A stretch of DNA of 64,000 nt from Pseudomonas arsenicoxydans (lineage in GTDB: Bacteria > Pseudomonadota > Gammaproteobacteria > Pseudomonadales > Pseudomonadaceae): contig NZ_LT629705.1 in the NCBI RefSeq assembly GCF_900103875.1, forward strand, positions 3,543,001 through 3,607,000. Reading direction: 5' to 3'. The notes below the pieces were generated by a model that saw only the letters and a list, made by a program, of their open reading frames with translations, made no database searches and was not told where the DNA came from. A program made the translations under genes and the position numbers. Shown piece by piece: positions 25,451-34,458 of the stretch (positions are counted from its first letter, which is position 1; the number at the start of each line of letters is the position of its first letter).

Positions 25451-26320
25451 CTATTGCAGCGGAACATATACATCTGTTTGCCATTGATCCTGCGGTGTCT
25501 CGGGATAGGCGCTCAGGTAATTGAAGAACAGTGGATGGTCACGAAGTTCCTCTCCACTGGCAGGAAGCCAATCGCGGTAAATCGGGTAGATCGTTTCGCC
25601 GATGTGATCCGGTGACCCTGTGTGTCGCACTACGACGCAGCGGCCGGCAGGAATGATGATCTCGTGCACACCGAACTCATTCGGCTCCACGGCCTCGTGA
25701 ATCTCGCCGCAGATTGCGAAGCGGAATGCTTGTGGAGGTGTCGTATCGGGGTTGCTATAGGGGATGCCAAAGGTGCGACTCGACGCCACCGGCGACTGTC
25801 CGCTCTGCATACGCCACTCAATGAACGTGCGCACGCTCTCATTGACGAGCCCGGGTGGTCCACAGTGCTCAAGCGCTGCCACCCTGACTTCAGGGAAATC
25901 TACGATTCTTACTTGCATGACGATAGTCCTGGAAAAGTGAGGGATTGCGAATACCGCATTCCAGACCTGCCAGTTCGGTTCCTTCCTGAACGCACTCGGC
26001 GTCGTACCGAACGCCCGCCTGAACGCCCTGCAAAATGCCTCGGGGCTTTCAAAGCCGGCACTGAGTGCGGCGTCCAGTACCGAGTGATCAGTGAAGGCGG
26101 CCAGGCGATGTGCCGCGCGACGTAGTCGCATCAGTTGCACATAACGTGAGACAGGCACTCCAACGAACGCAGTGAATTGTCGATGGAAGTGAAACGCCGA
26201 AAAGTTCGCCACATGGCTCAACGTCTTCACCGACAGGTCGCCTTCGAGATTGGCATCAATGTAGGTGAGTACGGCGTTGAAGCGTTTTGTGTAAGCGAAA
26301 TTGCTCGGCATCTCAGACAC
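25451..26320 (-). CDS. AraC family regulator with GyrI-like effector domain
   Basis: A 289-residue Rob/SoxS-type regulator. The AraC double helix-turn-helix is N-terminal (residues about 10-108; VKTLSHVANFSAFHFHRQF and AFCRAFRRAFGTTPSAF). A GyrI-like small-molecule-binding domain is C-terminal (about 125-288; VRIVDFPEVRVAALEHCGPP). Such proteins sense drugs or small hydrophobic compounds. It starts at GTG 26320 with AGGAG 9 bases upstream; ATG 26311 is the alternative. It is divergent from an MFS transporter 295 bases away, which it may regulate. The IS inserted just downstream of its stop. Confidence 0.9.
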   Translation of the reverse strand: MSEMPSNFAYTKRFNAVLTYIDANLEGDLSVKTLSHVANFSAFHFHRQFTAFVGVPVSRYVQLMRLRRAAHRLAAFTDHSVLDAALSAGFESPEAFCRAFRRAFGTTPSAFRKEPNWQVWNAVFAIPHFSRTIVMQVRIVDFPEVRVAALEHCGPPGLVNESVRTFIEWRMQSGQSPVASSRTFGIPYSNPDTTPPQAFRFAICGEIHEAVEPNEFGVHEIIIPAGRCVVVRHTGSPDHIGETIYPIYRDWLPASGEELRDHPLFFNYLSAYPETPQDQWQTDVYVPLQ

Positions 26321-26568
26321 TGGGAAAAGCTCCTGGAAGTACGGTCGGTCATAGAATCGACTATAGCGGCGCGAATGCGCCTAGCCGTGCTTGCTCAAGG
26401 CACGTTGGTCAATGCGATCCCGCCGGGCGCGCACAGGCGGGTTTGATACGTATTGACTGACCCCAAGTACCTCTTGCGCACGACGCAACACGACGTTGCG
26501 TCCTCTCCATATTCTCCCGCGGTGCACTGCCGCCTATGTTGTTGTCCTGAAAAACATGAATGCGGTTG

Positions 26569-26585
26569 ACCTTCCACTGGAGAGT
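26569..26585 (+). promoter_or_regulatory. Possible MerR-type operator upstream of the MFS gene
   Basis: The sequence ACCTTCCACTGGAGAGT follows a TTGACC -35-like hexamer at 26566, resembling the dyads recognised by MerR-family activators (ACCTTCC with an imperfect mirror). No good -10 hexamer is seen at the expected distance and no MerR gene is in the window, so this is tentative. Confidence 0.3.
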
Positions 26586-26615
26586 CACCGCTGTCGAACC
26601 TCAGGAGTCTATGGC

Positions 26616-27815
26616 ATGGGCCTTACTACAAGTGATACAGCAGCGACGATACAAAAAGCATCAATGACAAAGGGGTTGGTGCTTCTGTTTGCCTTTTGTT
26701 GTGGTGCCATCGTGGCCAACATCTACTACGCGCAACCGATCATTAGCTTGATCGCCCCGGATATCGGCATGTCGAGTGGAAGCGCGAGTTTCATCGTTTC
26801 GCTGACTCAGATTGGTTATGCGCTTGGATTGTTTTTCCTGGTGCCCTTGGCGGATCTGGTAGAAAACCGCCGGCTGATGATCGCGACAATCGTGATTACG
26901 ATCTTCAGCCTGGTCGCCGCCGGTTTGTCGAAGCAGCCGAGTGTATTTCTAGTGGTGTCGGCACTCATCGGTTTCAGCTCGGTCTCCGTGCAGATGCTTA
27001 TCCCGTTGGCGGCACATCTGGCACCGGAAGAGTCTCGCGGTCGGGTGGTTGGCGGGATTATGGGTGGCTTGCTGTTGGGGATTCTGCTTGCGCGGCCTCT
27101 GTCGAGTCTGGTTGCCGATCATTTGGGCTGGCGGGCAGTGTTTATCGGGGCCGCTGCCTTGATGCTCGTTATCTCCATCGTGATTGGCATGACCATGCCC
27201 AAATGGCAACCGACCCATCGCGCGTCGTACGGTCAATTGCTGATGTCCCTGGGACAACTGTTTTGCCGCGAGCCCGTGCTGCGTCAGCGCGCACTCTATC
27301 AAGGGCTGATGTTTGCGGCGTTCAGTTTGTTCTGGACGGCTGTTCCGCTGGTATTGAGTCGTGAGTTCGGTCTTACGCAAAGTCAGATTGCGATTTTCTC
27401 TCTGGTTGGCGCCATCGGTGCAATTGCCGCACCTATCAGTGGTCGACTCGCTGATGCAGGCCATACTCGAAGAGCGTCGCAGTTAGCCATGGTGCTGGGG
27501 GTATTGAGCTTTCTCCCGGCCTTCATCAATCCCTTTTACGGTGTGATTGGGTTGGCAGTCACCGGGATAGCGCTGGATTTTGCAGTGCAGATGAACATGG
27601 TACTTGGTCAGCGAGCCGTCTATGCCTTGGGCACTGCCAACAGAGGCCGTCTGAATGCGTTGTACATGATCAGTATCTTTATTGGCGGTGCAATCGGTTC
27701 TTCGGTGGCCAGTTCGCTTTATGAACATGCCGGCTGGTTGGCGATTGCTGCGGTGGGAAGTGCATTGTCACTGCTTACTCTAGTCGTCTTCTCAGTGGTT
27801 TCTCGTCGGACCTGA
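26616..27815 (+). CDS. MFS transporter, drug/metabolite efflux type
   Basis: A 399-residue major facilitator protein with about twelve hydrophobic segments. The motif-A-like loop after TM2 reads PLADLVENRR (about 73-82), and YAQPIISLIAPDIGMSSGSA near 32 matches the arabinose-polyol/DHA1-type efflux carriers. It probably exports a drug or a pathway intermediate. ATG 26616 has AGGAG about 9 bases upstream; a long in-frame extension to TTG 26496 covers non-coding-looking sequence. A LysR gene begins 47 bases after its stop, followed by a DsbA-like gene, making this the left boundary of the catabolic island. Confidence 0.9.
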   Translation: MGLTTSDTAATIQKASMTKGLVLLFAFCCGAIVANIYYAQPIISLIAPDIGMSSGSASFIVSLTQIGYALGLFFLVPLADLVENRRLMIATIVITIFSLVAAGLSKQPSVFLVVSALIGFSSVSVQMLIPLAAHLAPEESRGRVVGGIMGGLLLGILLARPLSSLVADHLGWRAVFIGAAALMLVISIVIGMTMPKWQPTHRASYGQLLMSLGQLFCREPVLRQRALYQGLMFAAFSLFWTAVPLVLSREFGLTQSQIAIFSLVGAIGAIAAPISGRLADAGHTRRASQLAMVLGVLSFLPAFINPFYGVIGLAVTGIALDFAVQMNMVLGQRAVYALGTANRGRLNALYMISIFIGGAIGSSVASSLYEHAGWLAIAAVGSALSLLTLVVFSVVSRRT

Positions 27816-27818
27816 ATT

Positions 27819-27827
27819 GGCGCAATG
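27819..27827 (+). promoter_or_regulatory. GGCGCAATG half-site upstream of LysR
   Basis: The nine-base GGCGCAATG lies 35 bases before the LysR start at 27862. The same nine bases form one arm of the 19-bp palindrome upstream of the paralogous LysR at 40244. Conservation beside two paralogous regulators hints at a shared recognition half-site. Confidence 0.35.
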
Positions 27828-27861
27828 CTCAAGATGAACAACGGATGAGTCAGGGAGTGTC

Positions 27862-28779
27862 ATGGACAAGCTGCTCGCATTGAAGATGTTCGTCCAGGCT
27901 GTGGATTCGAAGGGCTTTTCTTCCGCCGCTCGACAGTTGGGCCTGGCGACGTCTTCGGTGACTCGGATGATCGATGGGCTGGAGGCTGAGTTGGGCGCTG
28001 TCCTGCTCAACCGTTCCACCCGTCAAATCTCATTGTCGGACGCTGGGGCCGCCTATTATTTGAAAGCACGGGAGGTGCTCAATGCTGTGGCCGAGGCGGA
28101 TGCCTCGGTCACTGACCGTGGGGATCTCCCGGCAGGTCACCTTCGTATTTCCGTACCCGTGGCGTTTGGACGCCGTCTGATTGCCCCTCACATCGCCTCG
28201 CTTTTGAAGCGATACCCGCAACTCGTGTTGGACATGACGCTCTCTGACGACATTGTTGAATTGTTGGGTGAGCGCGTCGATCTGGCGATCCGATTGGGAT
28301 CTGCAGCGGCAATGGATGGTGTCGTCAGTCGTCCCGTCGGTCATTTCAGACGCAGGGCGGTAGTCAGTGCTGAATACCTGAATGCACGTGGTATCCCTGA
28401 ACACCCCTTGGACCTCATGCAGCATGAGTGCCTGCGTTTCAGTTATGGCCCAAAGCAACAGGTTTGGACTTTCCTGAAGGAAGGTGAGGAGATTCGAGTA
28501 CCGATTGAGGGTCGCTTCAAAAGCAACAATGCCGAGGTTTTACGTGAGATTGTACTGGCGGGTGGCGGGGTAGCTCTATTACCTGACTGGCTCGTCAACG
28601 ATGATATTGGTAGCGGTGATTTGACTTCATTGTTCGAGTCTTTCGTTATCAATCCGAACGATGCAAGTTCGGCAATTTCCGCGCTGTATCTTCCCAATCA
28701 TCGTGGCTCCAAACGCGTCAATGCGTTTATTGATTTCATCAGCGAACTGCTAGGACCTGAAGGCTTGGTGCAGAGCTGA
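27862..28779 (+). CDS. LysR family transcriptional regulator (paralogue 1)
   Basis: A 305-residue LysR regulator of the large CrgA/PA2220-like branch. The N-terminus MDKLLALKMFVQAVDSKGFS and the helix-turn-helix (AARQLGLATSSVTRMI) are followed by an effector domain ending in NHRGSKRVNAFIDFI. It is strongly similar throughout to the proteins encoded at 40244-41161 and 44427-45326. Like the second of these, it is directly followed by a DsbA-like gene. It probably controls the neighbouring MFS, DsbA or catabolic genes. Confidence 0.95.
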   Translation: MDKLLALKMFVQAVDSKGFSSAARQLGLATSSVTRMIDGLEAELGAVLLNRSTRQISLSDAGAAYYLKAREVLNAVAEADASVTDRGDLPAGHLRISVPVAFGRRLIAPHIASLLKRYPQLVLDMTLSDDIVELLGERVDLAIRLGSAAAMDGVVSRPVGHFRRRAVVSAEYLNARGIPEHPLDLMQHECLRFSYGPKQQVWTFLKEGEEIRVPIEGRFKSNNAEVLREIVLAGGGVALLPDWLVNDDIGSGDLTSLFESFVINPNDASSAISALYLPNHRGSKRVNAFIDFISELLGPEGLVQS

Positions 28780-28865
28780 TCTGCTCTTTGTTGTTTTCGA
28801 ACGTTGAATCCTCCACGTAACGGACGCCTTTCGCCGTGTGGGTACGTCAGATCCCGGAGATTTGA

Positions 28866-29510
28866 ATGAGAACTGCGACACTGCATTACGTCTACGACCC
28901 GTTCTGTGGCTGGTGCTATGGCGCGGCGCCGATGATCACGGCGGCCACCGCTATTCCCGGCCTGGAAATTCAGGCCCATGGTGTGGGCATGCTCTCAGGG
29001 GACAAAAGCAAGTCGATGTCGAGTGATTGGCGCGATTTTGTTCGTCCTCATGAAGCTCGGATTACCGCGTTCAGCAAACAAACCTTCGCAGACGCCTATG
29101 TTCAAGGCGTACTTGAAAATGAAACCGTCTACTTGGACTCTTCACCACCGATTGCCGCGATGTTGACCGCTCAACAGCTGTCAGGAGATGGCATCGAAAT
29201 GCTCAAACGCTTGCAAATGGCTTACTACCAAGAGGGGCGGGCTATAGCTGATCGAGGAGTAATCGCCGACATTGCCAGTGAGCTTGGGTTTGAACCCGAT
29301 GCGTTTATGGCAACGTTTGATGCGATCACTGCCGACTCCTTGCAGGACCACATCGACCGCAGCAACGAGATGCTTGAAGCTCTGAATGCGCGCGGCTTTC
29401 CGGCATTTGCGCTGGAGATCGATGGCCAAATGGAAGTGTTGGCCATGGGGCATTATTTAAGCCGACCCGCTTTGTTCAAGAAGGATATTGAAAGCCGTCT
29501 GGGCAAATAG
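28866..29510 (+). CDS. DsbA family thioredoxin-fold protein (FrnE-like)
   Basis: A 214-residue cytoplasmic thioredoxin-fold protein of the DsbA/FrnE/2-hydroxychromene-2-carboxylate-isomerase superfamily. The redox motif is CGWC at residues 14-17 in VYDPFCGWCYGA, with a helical insertion (about 60-160) and the cis-proline region ARGFPAFALEIDG near 178-190. No signal peptide is present, arguing against periplasmic disulfide formation. Relatives act in aromatic-ring catabolism or polyketide maturation. Its position after a LysR gene is repeated at 41273 for a second family member. The reaction is unknown. Confidence 0.88.
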   Translation: MRTATLHYVYDPFCGWCYGAAPMITAATAIPGLEIQAHGVGMLSGDKSKSMSSDWRDFVRPHEARITAFSKQTFADAYVQGVLENETVYLDSSPPIAAMLTAQQLSGDGIEMLKRLQMAYYQEGRAIADRGVIADIASELGFEPDAFMATFDAITADSLQDHIDRSNEMLEALNARGFPAFALEIDGQMEVLAMGHYLSRPALFKKDIESRLGK

Positions 29511-29577
29511 GTGCGGTTCATAGCCAGTGCATTCTTTTGTTTTGTATGATGCCTTAATGAAGCTCCAGTGAGGCGTT

Positions 29578-30297
29578 ATGCAAGACTCAAAAAATAGAGA
29601 CGAGAACGAGTCGGGGAAATCAGCGAAATCAGCAGACCTCGTCAAATCGACGACTCGACGCCTTTCGCCTGAGGTCAGGGAAAAGCAAATCGTGCAGAAA
29701 GCCATTGAGCATTTTGCAACGTGCGGATTCTCGGGCAGTACCCGTGAGCTGGCGCGACAACTGGACATTACCCAACCCTTACTCTATCGATATTTCCCCA
29801 GCAAAGAGGCACTGATAGACCGCGTGTACGACGAGGTATATCAGTGGGATTCCTCGTGGGAGGCGATTATCAAAGATCGCTGCGAACCCCTTCAGTCTCG
29901 CCTGGTGCATTTCTACACCTCATACGCTCGTGTGATTCTGCGCCGAGAGTGGATTCGTATCTTCGTATTCGCCGGGCTGACACGTGAAGGTATCAATGAT
30001 CGGTATCTGGCTAAATTGCGTGAGCGGGTCTTCATTCCCGTCATTGCAGAAATCCGCCACGCTCATGGATTGGCGCCGGCCTCAGGTGAAACGATCAATG
30101 AAAAAGAGCTCGAACTGATCTGGAGTCTGCATGCCAGCATTTTCTATATCGGTGTGCGCAAATGGATTTACGATCTTCCAGTGACTGAAGACATTGATGC
30201 GCTGATCGAGCAAATGGTCGATGCGTTTCTTAACGGGAGTCCCCACGTACTGCAGCAAGTCGATAGCGACTTGGGTGAGAAGCCTCGCCTGAATTGA
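29578..30297 (+). CDS. TetR family transcriptional regulator
   Basis: A 239-residue TetR regulator. A charged tail (residues 1-35) precedes the DNA-binding domain (about 36-85; GSTRELARQLDITQPLLYRY, FPSKEALIDRVYDEVYQ) and the all-helical ligand domain. It lies 290 bases upstream of the VOC/monooxygenase operon on the same strand. A near-perfect operator-like palindrome is present in that gap, so it probably represses that operon until the substrate arrives. Confidence 0.93.
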   Translation: MQDSKNRDENESGKSAKSADLVKSTTRRLSPEVREKQIVQKAIEHFATCGFSGSTRELARQLDITQPLLYRYFPSKEALIDRVYDEVYQWDSSWEAIIKDRCEPLQSRLVHFYTSYARVILRREWIRIFVFAGLTREGINDRYLAKLRERVFIPVIAEIRHAHGLAPASGETINEKELELIWSLHASIFYIGVRKWIYDLPVTEDIDALIEQMVDAFLNGSPHVLQQVDSDLGEKPRLN

Positions 30298-30544
30298 TCG
30301 GTTTCGATTCCCTGTTTCTTGCCTGCTGATCTACTGTTTTCCCCTTTTTTGTCGACCACTCATCACCTGTTTCAGCTTTCAACTGAGCGGGTGACGAGGG
30401 ACGTACGCGCGCCATTCCGCTCTGAAAAGCCCTTTCCCAACGCCTGAAGCTTTCTCTCCCTTGGCGACGCCACGACGTGGTTCAAGCCTGTCCTCAAAAA
30501 TTTGAGCCTTCACCTATTTACTTCAATTTCCTCAGGTCGTATTG

Positions 30545-30560
30545 TTTATCAAGTGATAAA
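30545..30560. promoter_or_regulatory. Candidate TetR operator before the VOC/monooxygenase operon
   Basis: The 16-base palindrome TTTATCAAGTGATAAA (7-bp arms, 2-base centre) lies 27 bases before the VOC start, in AT-rich promoter-like sequence. Size, symmetry and position fit an operator for the TetR-family protein encoded immediately upstream. Confidence 0.6.
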
Positions 30561-30587
30561 TAAATACAAAAAACTGTTGGAGGCACC

Positions 30588-31070
30588 ATGCAAGTCGTGA
30601 AGCTCGCTCATTATTCGATCCGGTCGTTCGACCTGGAAAAGTCCAGTCGATTTTATGAAAGGGTGCTCGGTTTTACGCCTGGCTACCGACCCCCATTCGA
30701 TTTTCCTGGCGTGTGGTTGTACATGGGAGGGGATGAGGCGGACTTCGGCACGGTCCACATTATCGGGATTGATCCGTCCAACCCTGAAGGCCTGAAAAAA
30801 TACCTGGGCGATAAAGAAATCCCGCTGACGGGCACTGGGACCGTTGATCACATCGCTTTTTTGGTCACTGGCCTGGTCGAGTTCTGGAACGTCTTCAAGG
30901 CTGAAGGGATTACATGGCGCGACCGCACCGTGCCGAGTCTTGGCCTGCATCAGGTGTTCATCGAAGATCCGTCGGGTGTCACCATCGAGCTCAATTTTCC
31001 GGCCTCCGAGATTGAAGCGGTGGGTTCTTACGCCTCCCATGTCACCGCAACGGCGGGAGAGCAGCCATGA
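30588..31070 (+). CDS. VOC family (glyoxalase/bleomycin-resistance/dioxygenase) protein
   Basis: A 160-residue vicinal-oxygen-chelate protein. The first beta-alpha-beta module carries the metal histidine in KLAHYSIRSFDLEKSSRFYE (residue 8). The second carries histidine in TVDHIAFLV (about 85) and glutamate in SGVTIELNFP (about 137), so a full metal triad is likely. VOC enzymes include extradiol dioxygenases, glyoxalases and isomerases; its size fits a single-domain lyase/isomerase. It is first in an operon and overlaps the FAD monooxygenase by 4 bases, suggesting it acts on the monooxygenase product. A GGAGG site precedes the start. Confidence 0.9.
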   Translation: MQVVKLAHYSIRSFDLEKSSRFYERVLGFTPGYRPPFDFPGVWLYMGGDEADFGTVHIIGIDPSNPEGLKKYLGDKEIPLTGTGTVDHIAFLVTGLVEFWNVFKAEGITWRDRTVPSLGLHQVFIEDPSGVTIELNFPASEIEAVGSYASHVTATAGEQP

Positions 31071-32287
31071 TGAATTCCTTGAACAAGCCCCGCGCCATTG
31101 TCGTGGGCGGCTCGCTGGGTGGCCTGTTTGCAGCAAATATGCTGTTGCGCAAAGGTTGGGACGTTGAGGTCTTCGAACGCGTTCCGGATGAACTCGCTGG
31201 ACGAGGCGCGGGGATCGTTACACACCCTGAATTATTCGAAGCGATGGCCGCAGCAGGAATTCCACTCGACGCATCTGTTGGTATCGATGTGCTTTCGCGC
31301 GTCACTTTGGCCCAGGACGGCGAAGTCGTACTTGAGAACGCACTTCCACAAACGTTGACCGCGTGGGGGAAGATGTACCAAGTGCTTCGCAGCGCATTCC
31401 CGGATTCACTGTATCGCTGCGGTGGCAGTGTCGTGTCGGTCGAAAGTACTGAAACCCATGCCAGCGTCACATTAGCCGATGGGACGACTCATCAAGCAGA
31501 CGTCATTATTGCGGCTGATGGGTTTCGGTCGACGATTCGCCAGCATTTTTTACCCGATGTGCACCTCCAATATGCCGGCTATATCGCCTGGCGCGGGTTA
31601 GTCGATGAAAGTGCTTTGTCTGATGCTGCCCACACCGCACTTTTCGATAAATTCGCTTTTTGTTTGCCCCCGCATGAACAGATCTTGGGGTATCCAGTTG
31701 CCGGGAACTCCAACAGCACCCTCGTCGGCGAGCGTCGTTATAACTTTGTGTGGTACCGCACCAGCGGTGACGATGACTTGAAGGATTTACTGAGGGATGA
31801 AAGCGGTAAACAATTTGAAGGCGGGATTCCTCCTGCGCTGATACGCCGTGATGTGCTCGACAACATGTACGAGTGCGCAGAGACATTACTGGCTCCGCAG
31901 TTTGCCGAAGTCGTTAAAAAAGCTACGCAGCCGTTATTCCAGCCAATTTACGATCTGGAAGTACCGAAGATGAATTTCGGACGTGTCGCGTTACTCGGCG
32001 ATGCGGCATTTGTGGCGCGCCCCCATTGCGGGATGGGTGTTACCAAGGCCGCCGGTGATGCGTTGGCAATCGTGGAGGCACTGGAGCGACATGAATCCGT
32101 TGAAGAGGCATTAGCGGATTATAGCGAGCAACGCTGTCGTTTCGGGGCGTCAATTGTTCAGCATGCCAGGCATCTTGGCGCGTATATGCAGGCGCAACTG
32201 AAAAGCGAAGAAGAGCGTGAGATGGCGGAGTTGTACCGGACCCCGGAAGCCGTGATGCGTGAGACCGCAGTGCCCGTGAAGTTCTAA
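31067..32287 (+). CDS. FAD-dependent aromatic monooxygenase (PHBH fold)
   Basis: A 406-residue flavin hydroxylase of the p-hydroxybenzoate-hydroxylase superfamily, most like 2,6-dihydroxypyridine 3-monooxygenase and UbiH-type proteins. The FAD ADP motif is VVGGSLGGLFAANMLLRKG (about 12-30), the DG motif is IIAADGFRSTIRQHF (about 145), and the GD motif is VALLGDAAFVARPHCGMG (about 307). It would insert an oxygen into an electron-rich ring using NAD(P)H. It is coupled to the VOC gene and followed by uptake genes. A paralogue at 43121-44260 shares the GGSLGGLFAA start. The substrate is unknown, but a hydroxylated N-heteroaromatic is plausible. Confidence 0.9.
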   Translation: MMNSLNKPRAIVVGGSLGGLFAANMLLRKGWDVEVFERVPDELAGRGAGIVTHPELFEAMAAAGIPLDASVGIDVLSRVTLAQDGEVVLENALPQTLTAWGKMYQVLRSAFPDSLYRCGGSVVSVESTETHASVTLADGTTHQADVIIAADGFRSTIRQHFLPDVHLQYAGYIAWRGLVDESALSDAAHTALFDKFAFCLPPHEQILGYPVAGNSNSTLVGERRYNFVWYRTSGDDDLKDLLRDESGKQFEGGIPPALIRRDVLDNMYECAETLLAPQFAEVVKKATQPLFQPIYDLEVPKMNFGRVALLGDAAFVARPHCGMGVTKAAGDALAIVEALERHESVEEALADYSEQRCRFGASIVQHARHLGAYMQAQLKSEEEREMAELYRTPEAVMRETAVPVKF

Positions 32288-32318
32288 CTCAGCCAAAAGC
32301 TATTTGCAGGAGATCACC

Positions 32319-32681
32319 ATGGAACATGCATATCCGCAAGACGGTGGCCCGACCATGCCCGCTGAGCAGGTTGACGACACTATTCAAAACCCGATTCTCG
32401 TAAATCCGGAGTTTCGTGCGTTGGTAAAACAGCGCCGACTGTTTTCGTGGAGCATGACGGCGCTTATGCTCGCCGTTTATTTTGGTTTTATTCTTTCTCT
32501 GGCGTTTATACCTGCTCGTTTGGGTACGCCTATTACAGAAGGGCAGCCGATGACGTGGGGCGTGCCAATCGGTTTTGGAATGCTCGCCTTCACGATTCTC
32601 CTCGTCGCTGTCTATGTCTGGCGCACTAACACCTGCTACGACCCAAAAATAAAAACAATCATCAGGAGCTTCAACAAATGA
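32319..32681 (+). CDS. DUF485 domain membrane protein (YjcH-like)
   Basis: A 120-residue protein with two transmembrane helices (about 50-68 and 86-107) and the DUF485 pattern ([20 protein letters not shown]). DUF485 proteins are nearly always paired with acetate/monocarboxylate SSS symporters, as in yjcH-actP. Here too its stop overlaps the symporter start by 4 bases. The start at 32319 has GGAG 6 bases upstream. It is probably an accessory subunit of the symporter. Confidence 0.92.
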   Translation: MEHAYPQDGGPTMPAEQVDDTIQNPILVNPEFRALVKQRRLFSWSMTALMLAVYFGFILSLAFIPARLGTPITEGQPMTWGVPIGFGMLAFTILLVAVYVWRTNTCYDPKIKTIIRSFNK

Positions 32682-34333
32682 AGCGTCTACTTATTGCAAT
32701 CTCAGCCATGCTTGCTTCGATAACGGTATACGCGGCCGATGTTCCTGGCGCAGTACAAAAACATAATCCCATTGCCATCGGTATGTTTTTGGCCTTCGTT
32801 ATTTTCACTCTGTTCGTCACACGTTGGGCGGCACGCAAAAACAATAGCGTCGCGGATCACTATGCCGCAGGAGGAAAGATTACCGGCTTCCAGAATGGGT
32901 GGGCTATCGCGGGCGACTATATGTCCGCGGCGTCTTTGCTGGGCATCTCCGCGTTGGTTTTCACCAGTGGATTTGATGGTCTGATTTACTCGATCGGCTT
33001 TCTTGCCAGTTGGCCGGTCATTCTGTTTTTGATTGCGGAGCCATTGCGAAATCTGGGGCGCTATACCCTGGCGGACGTACTGTCCTATCGGCTGAAACAG
33101 CGACCTATTCGAGCGTTTTCGGCCTCCAGTTCCATCGTGATCGTGTTGCTTTACCTGGTTTCTCAACTGGTAGGTGCTGGAAAACTGGTGGAGTTGCTGT
33201 TTGGTTTTGATTACACCGCCGCGGTGCTTCTAGTGGGCACGCTTATGGTGATTTACGTTTTCTTTGGTGGGATGTTGGCAACCACCTGGATTCAGATTAT
33301 CAAGGCCGTATTACTGCTGACCGGCTGCGTGTTCATGGCGTTCATGGTGTTGTCCCAATTCGGATTCAGCCTGAACCAACTGTTTACTCAAGCGACCCAG
33401 GTACATCCTTCCCATGTAGCAATCATGAGTCCAGGTGGTCTGATTACCGACCCGGTGTCTGCGATTTCACTAGGCTTGGCATTAGTCTTCGGCACGGCAG
33501 GCCTTCCACATATTCTCATGCGGTTTTTCACTGTCGGTAACGTCAAGGCCGCGCGCCAAAGTATTCTTTATGCCACAGGCCTGGTCGGCATTGGTTATGC
33601 CCTGATCGTTATTATCGGCTTTGGCACCATCGCCCTGGTTGCCAGCAATCCCGATTATCACGATGCATCAGGTGGCATATTAGGCGGCGTTAATATGGTT
33701 GCGATTCACCTCGCACACAACGTTGGCGGCAATGTGTTCCTAGGGTTTATGTGTGCTGTGTCGTTCTCGACGATATTGGCGGTAGTAGCAGGGCTCACCC
33801 TTGCAGGCTCCTCTGCTGTTTCACATGACCTCTACGCACATGCCTTGCGCCGGGGCACCGCCAGCGACCGTGAAGAGATGCGCGTCTCTCGCGTGACAAC
33901 CATCGTGTTAGGTGTGTTGTCGATTCTATTGGCCATCGCTTTTGAAAAACAGAACATCGCATTTATTGTGAGCTTAACGTTCTCCATCGCTGCGAGTTCA
34001 AATTTCCCCGTGCTGTTATTGTCGATTTACTGGAAAGGCCTGACGACACGTGGCGCCGTAATTGGCGGATCATTGGGACTCGTATCAGCGATTACGCTTT
34101 GCATTCTCAGTCCCACCGTTTGGGTCAAGATTCTCCATAATCCGCAAGCCTGGTTCCCATACGAATATCCGGCCTTGTTTTCCATGGCCGTGGCATTTGT
34201 CGGTATCTTTTGGTTCTCTATTACCGATCGCTCGGTCAGTGCCATCGGTGAGCGCAATCGTTTCGAAAATCAACTGGTCGATTCTGAACTGGGTACGCCA
34301 GCCACATGGAACGCGCAGCTGCAAGCTGATTAA
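32678..34333 (+). CDS. Sodium:solute symporter, ActP-like (SSS family)
   Basis: A 551-residue cation/monocarboxylate symporter closely patterned on ActP acetate permease. It has an N-terminal hydrophobic leader ([19 protein letters not shown]), the [20 protein letters not shown] segment, about thirteen membrane helices and the SSS signature region near [18 protein letters not shown]. In this operon it more likely imports the aromatic acid or a side-chain acid degraded by the cluster than acetate. It is coupled to the DUF485 partner, with an outer-membrane porin gene downstream. Confidence 0.92.
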   Translation: MKRLLIAISAMLASITVYAADVPGAVQKHNPIAIGMFLAFVIFTLFVTRWAARKNNSVADHYAAGGKITGFQNGWAIAGDYMSAASLLGISALVFTSGFDGLIYSIGFLASWPVILFLIAEPLRNLGRYTLADVLSYRLKQRPIRAFSASSSIVIVLLYLVSQLVGAGKLVELLFGFDYTAAVLLVGTLMVIYVFFGGMLATTWIQIIKAVLLLTGCVFMAFMVLSQFGFSLNQLFTQATQVHPSHVAIMSPGGLITDPVSAISLGLALVFGTAGLPHILMRFFTVGNVKAARQSILYATGLVGIGYALIVIIGFGTIALVASNPDYHDASGGILGGVNMVAIHLAHNVGGNVFLGFMCAVSFSTILAVVAGLTLAGSSAVSHDLYAHALRRGTASDREEMRVSRVTTIVLGVLSILLAIAFEKQNIAFIVSLTFSIAASSNFPVLLLSIYWKGLTTRGAVIGGSLGLVSAITLCILSPTVWVKILHNPQAWFPYEYPALFSMAVAFVGIFWFSITDRSVSAIGERNRFENQLVDSELGTPATWNAQLQAD

Positions 34334-34364
34334 TTCGGGTTATTGCTATTCACATTAACTAGTG

Positions 34365-34382
34365 GCTGCATGAAAGTGCAGC
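34365..34382 (+). other. Short hairpin between symporter and porin genes
   Basis: GCTGCA and TGCAGC flank a 6-base loop about 30 bases after the symporter stop. No T-run follows, so it may be an mRNA processing or stability structure that uncouples porin expression from the upstream genes. Confidence 0.35.
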
Positions 34383-34458
34383 TCATGTGAGTACTTGCGC
34401 CCGAAAAGTCGCCAACTAGTTTATACAAAAATAATAATCTCAACTTGGGTGCGGATAA

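Noticed and set aside
32678..34333. Housekeeping acetate permease actP
   Set aside because: The sequence fits the ActP family, but no acs gene is adjacent and it lies inside an aromatic-type operon, so a specific acetate role was not assigned.
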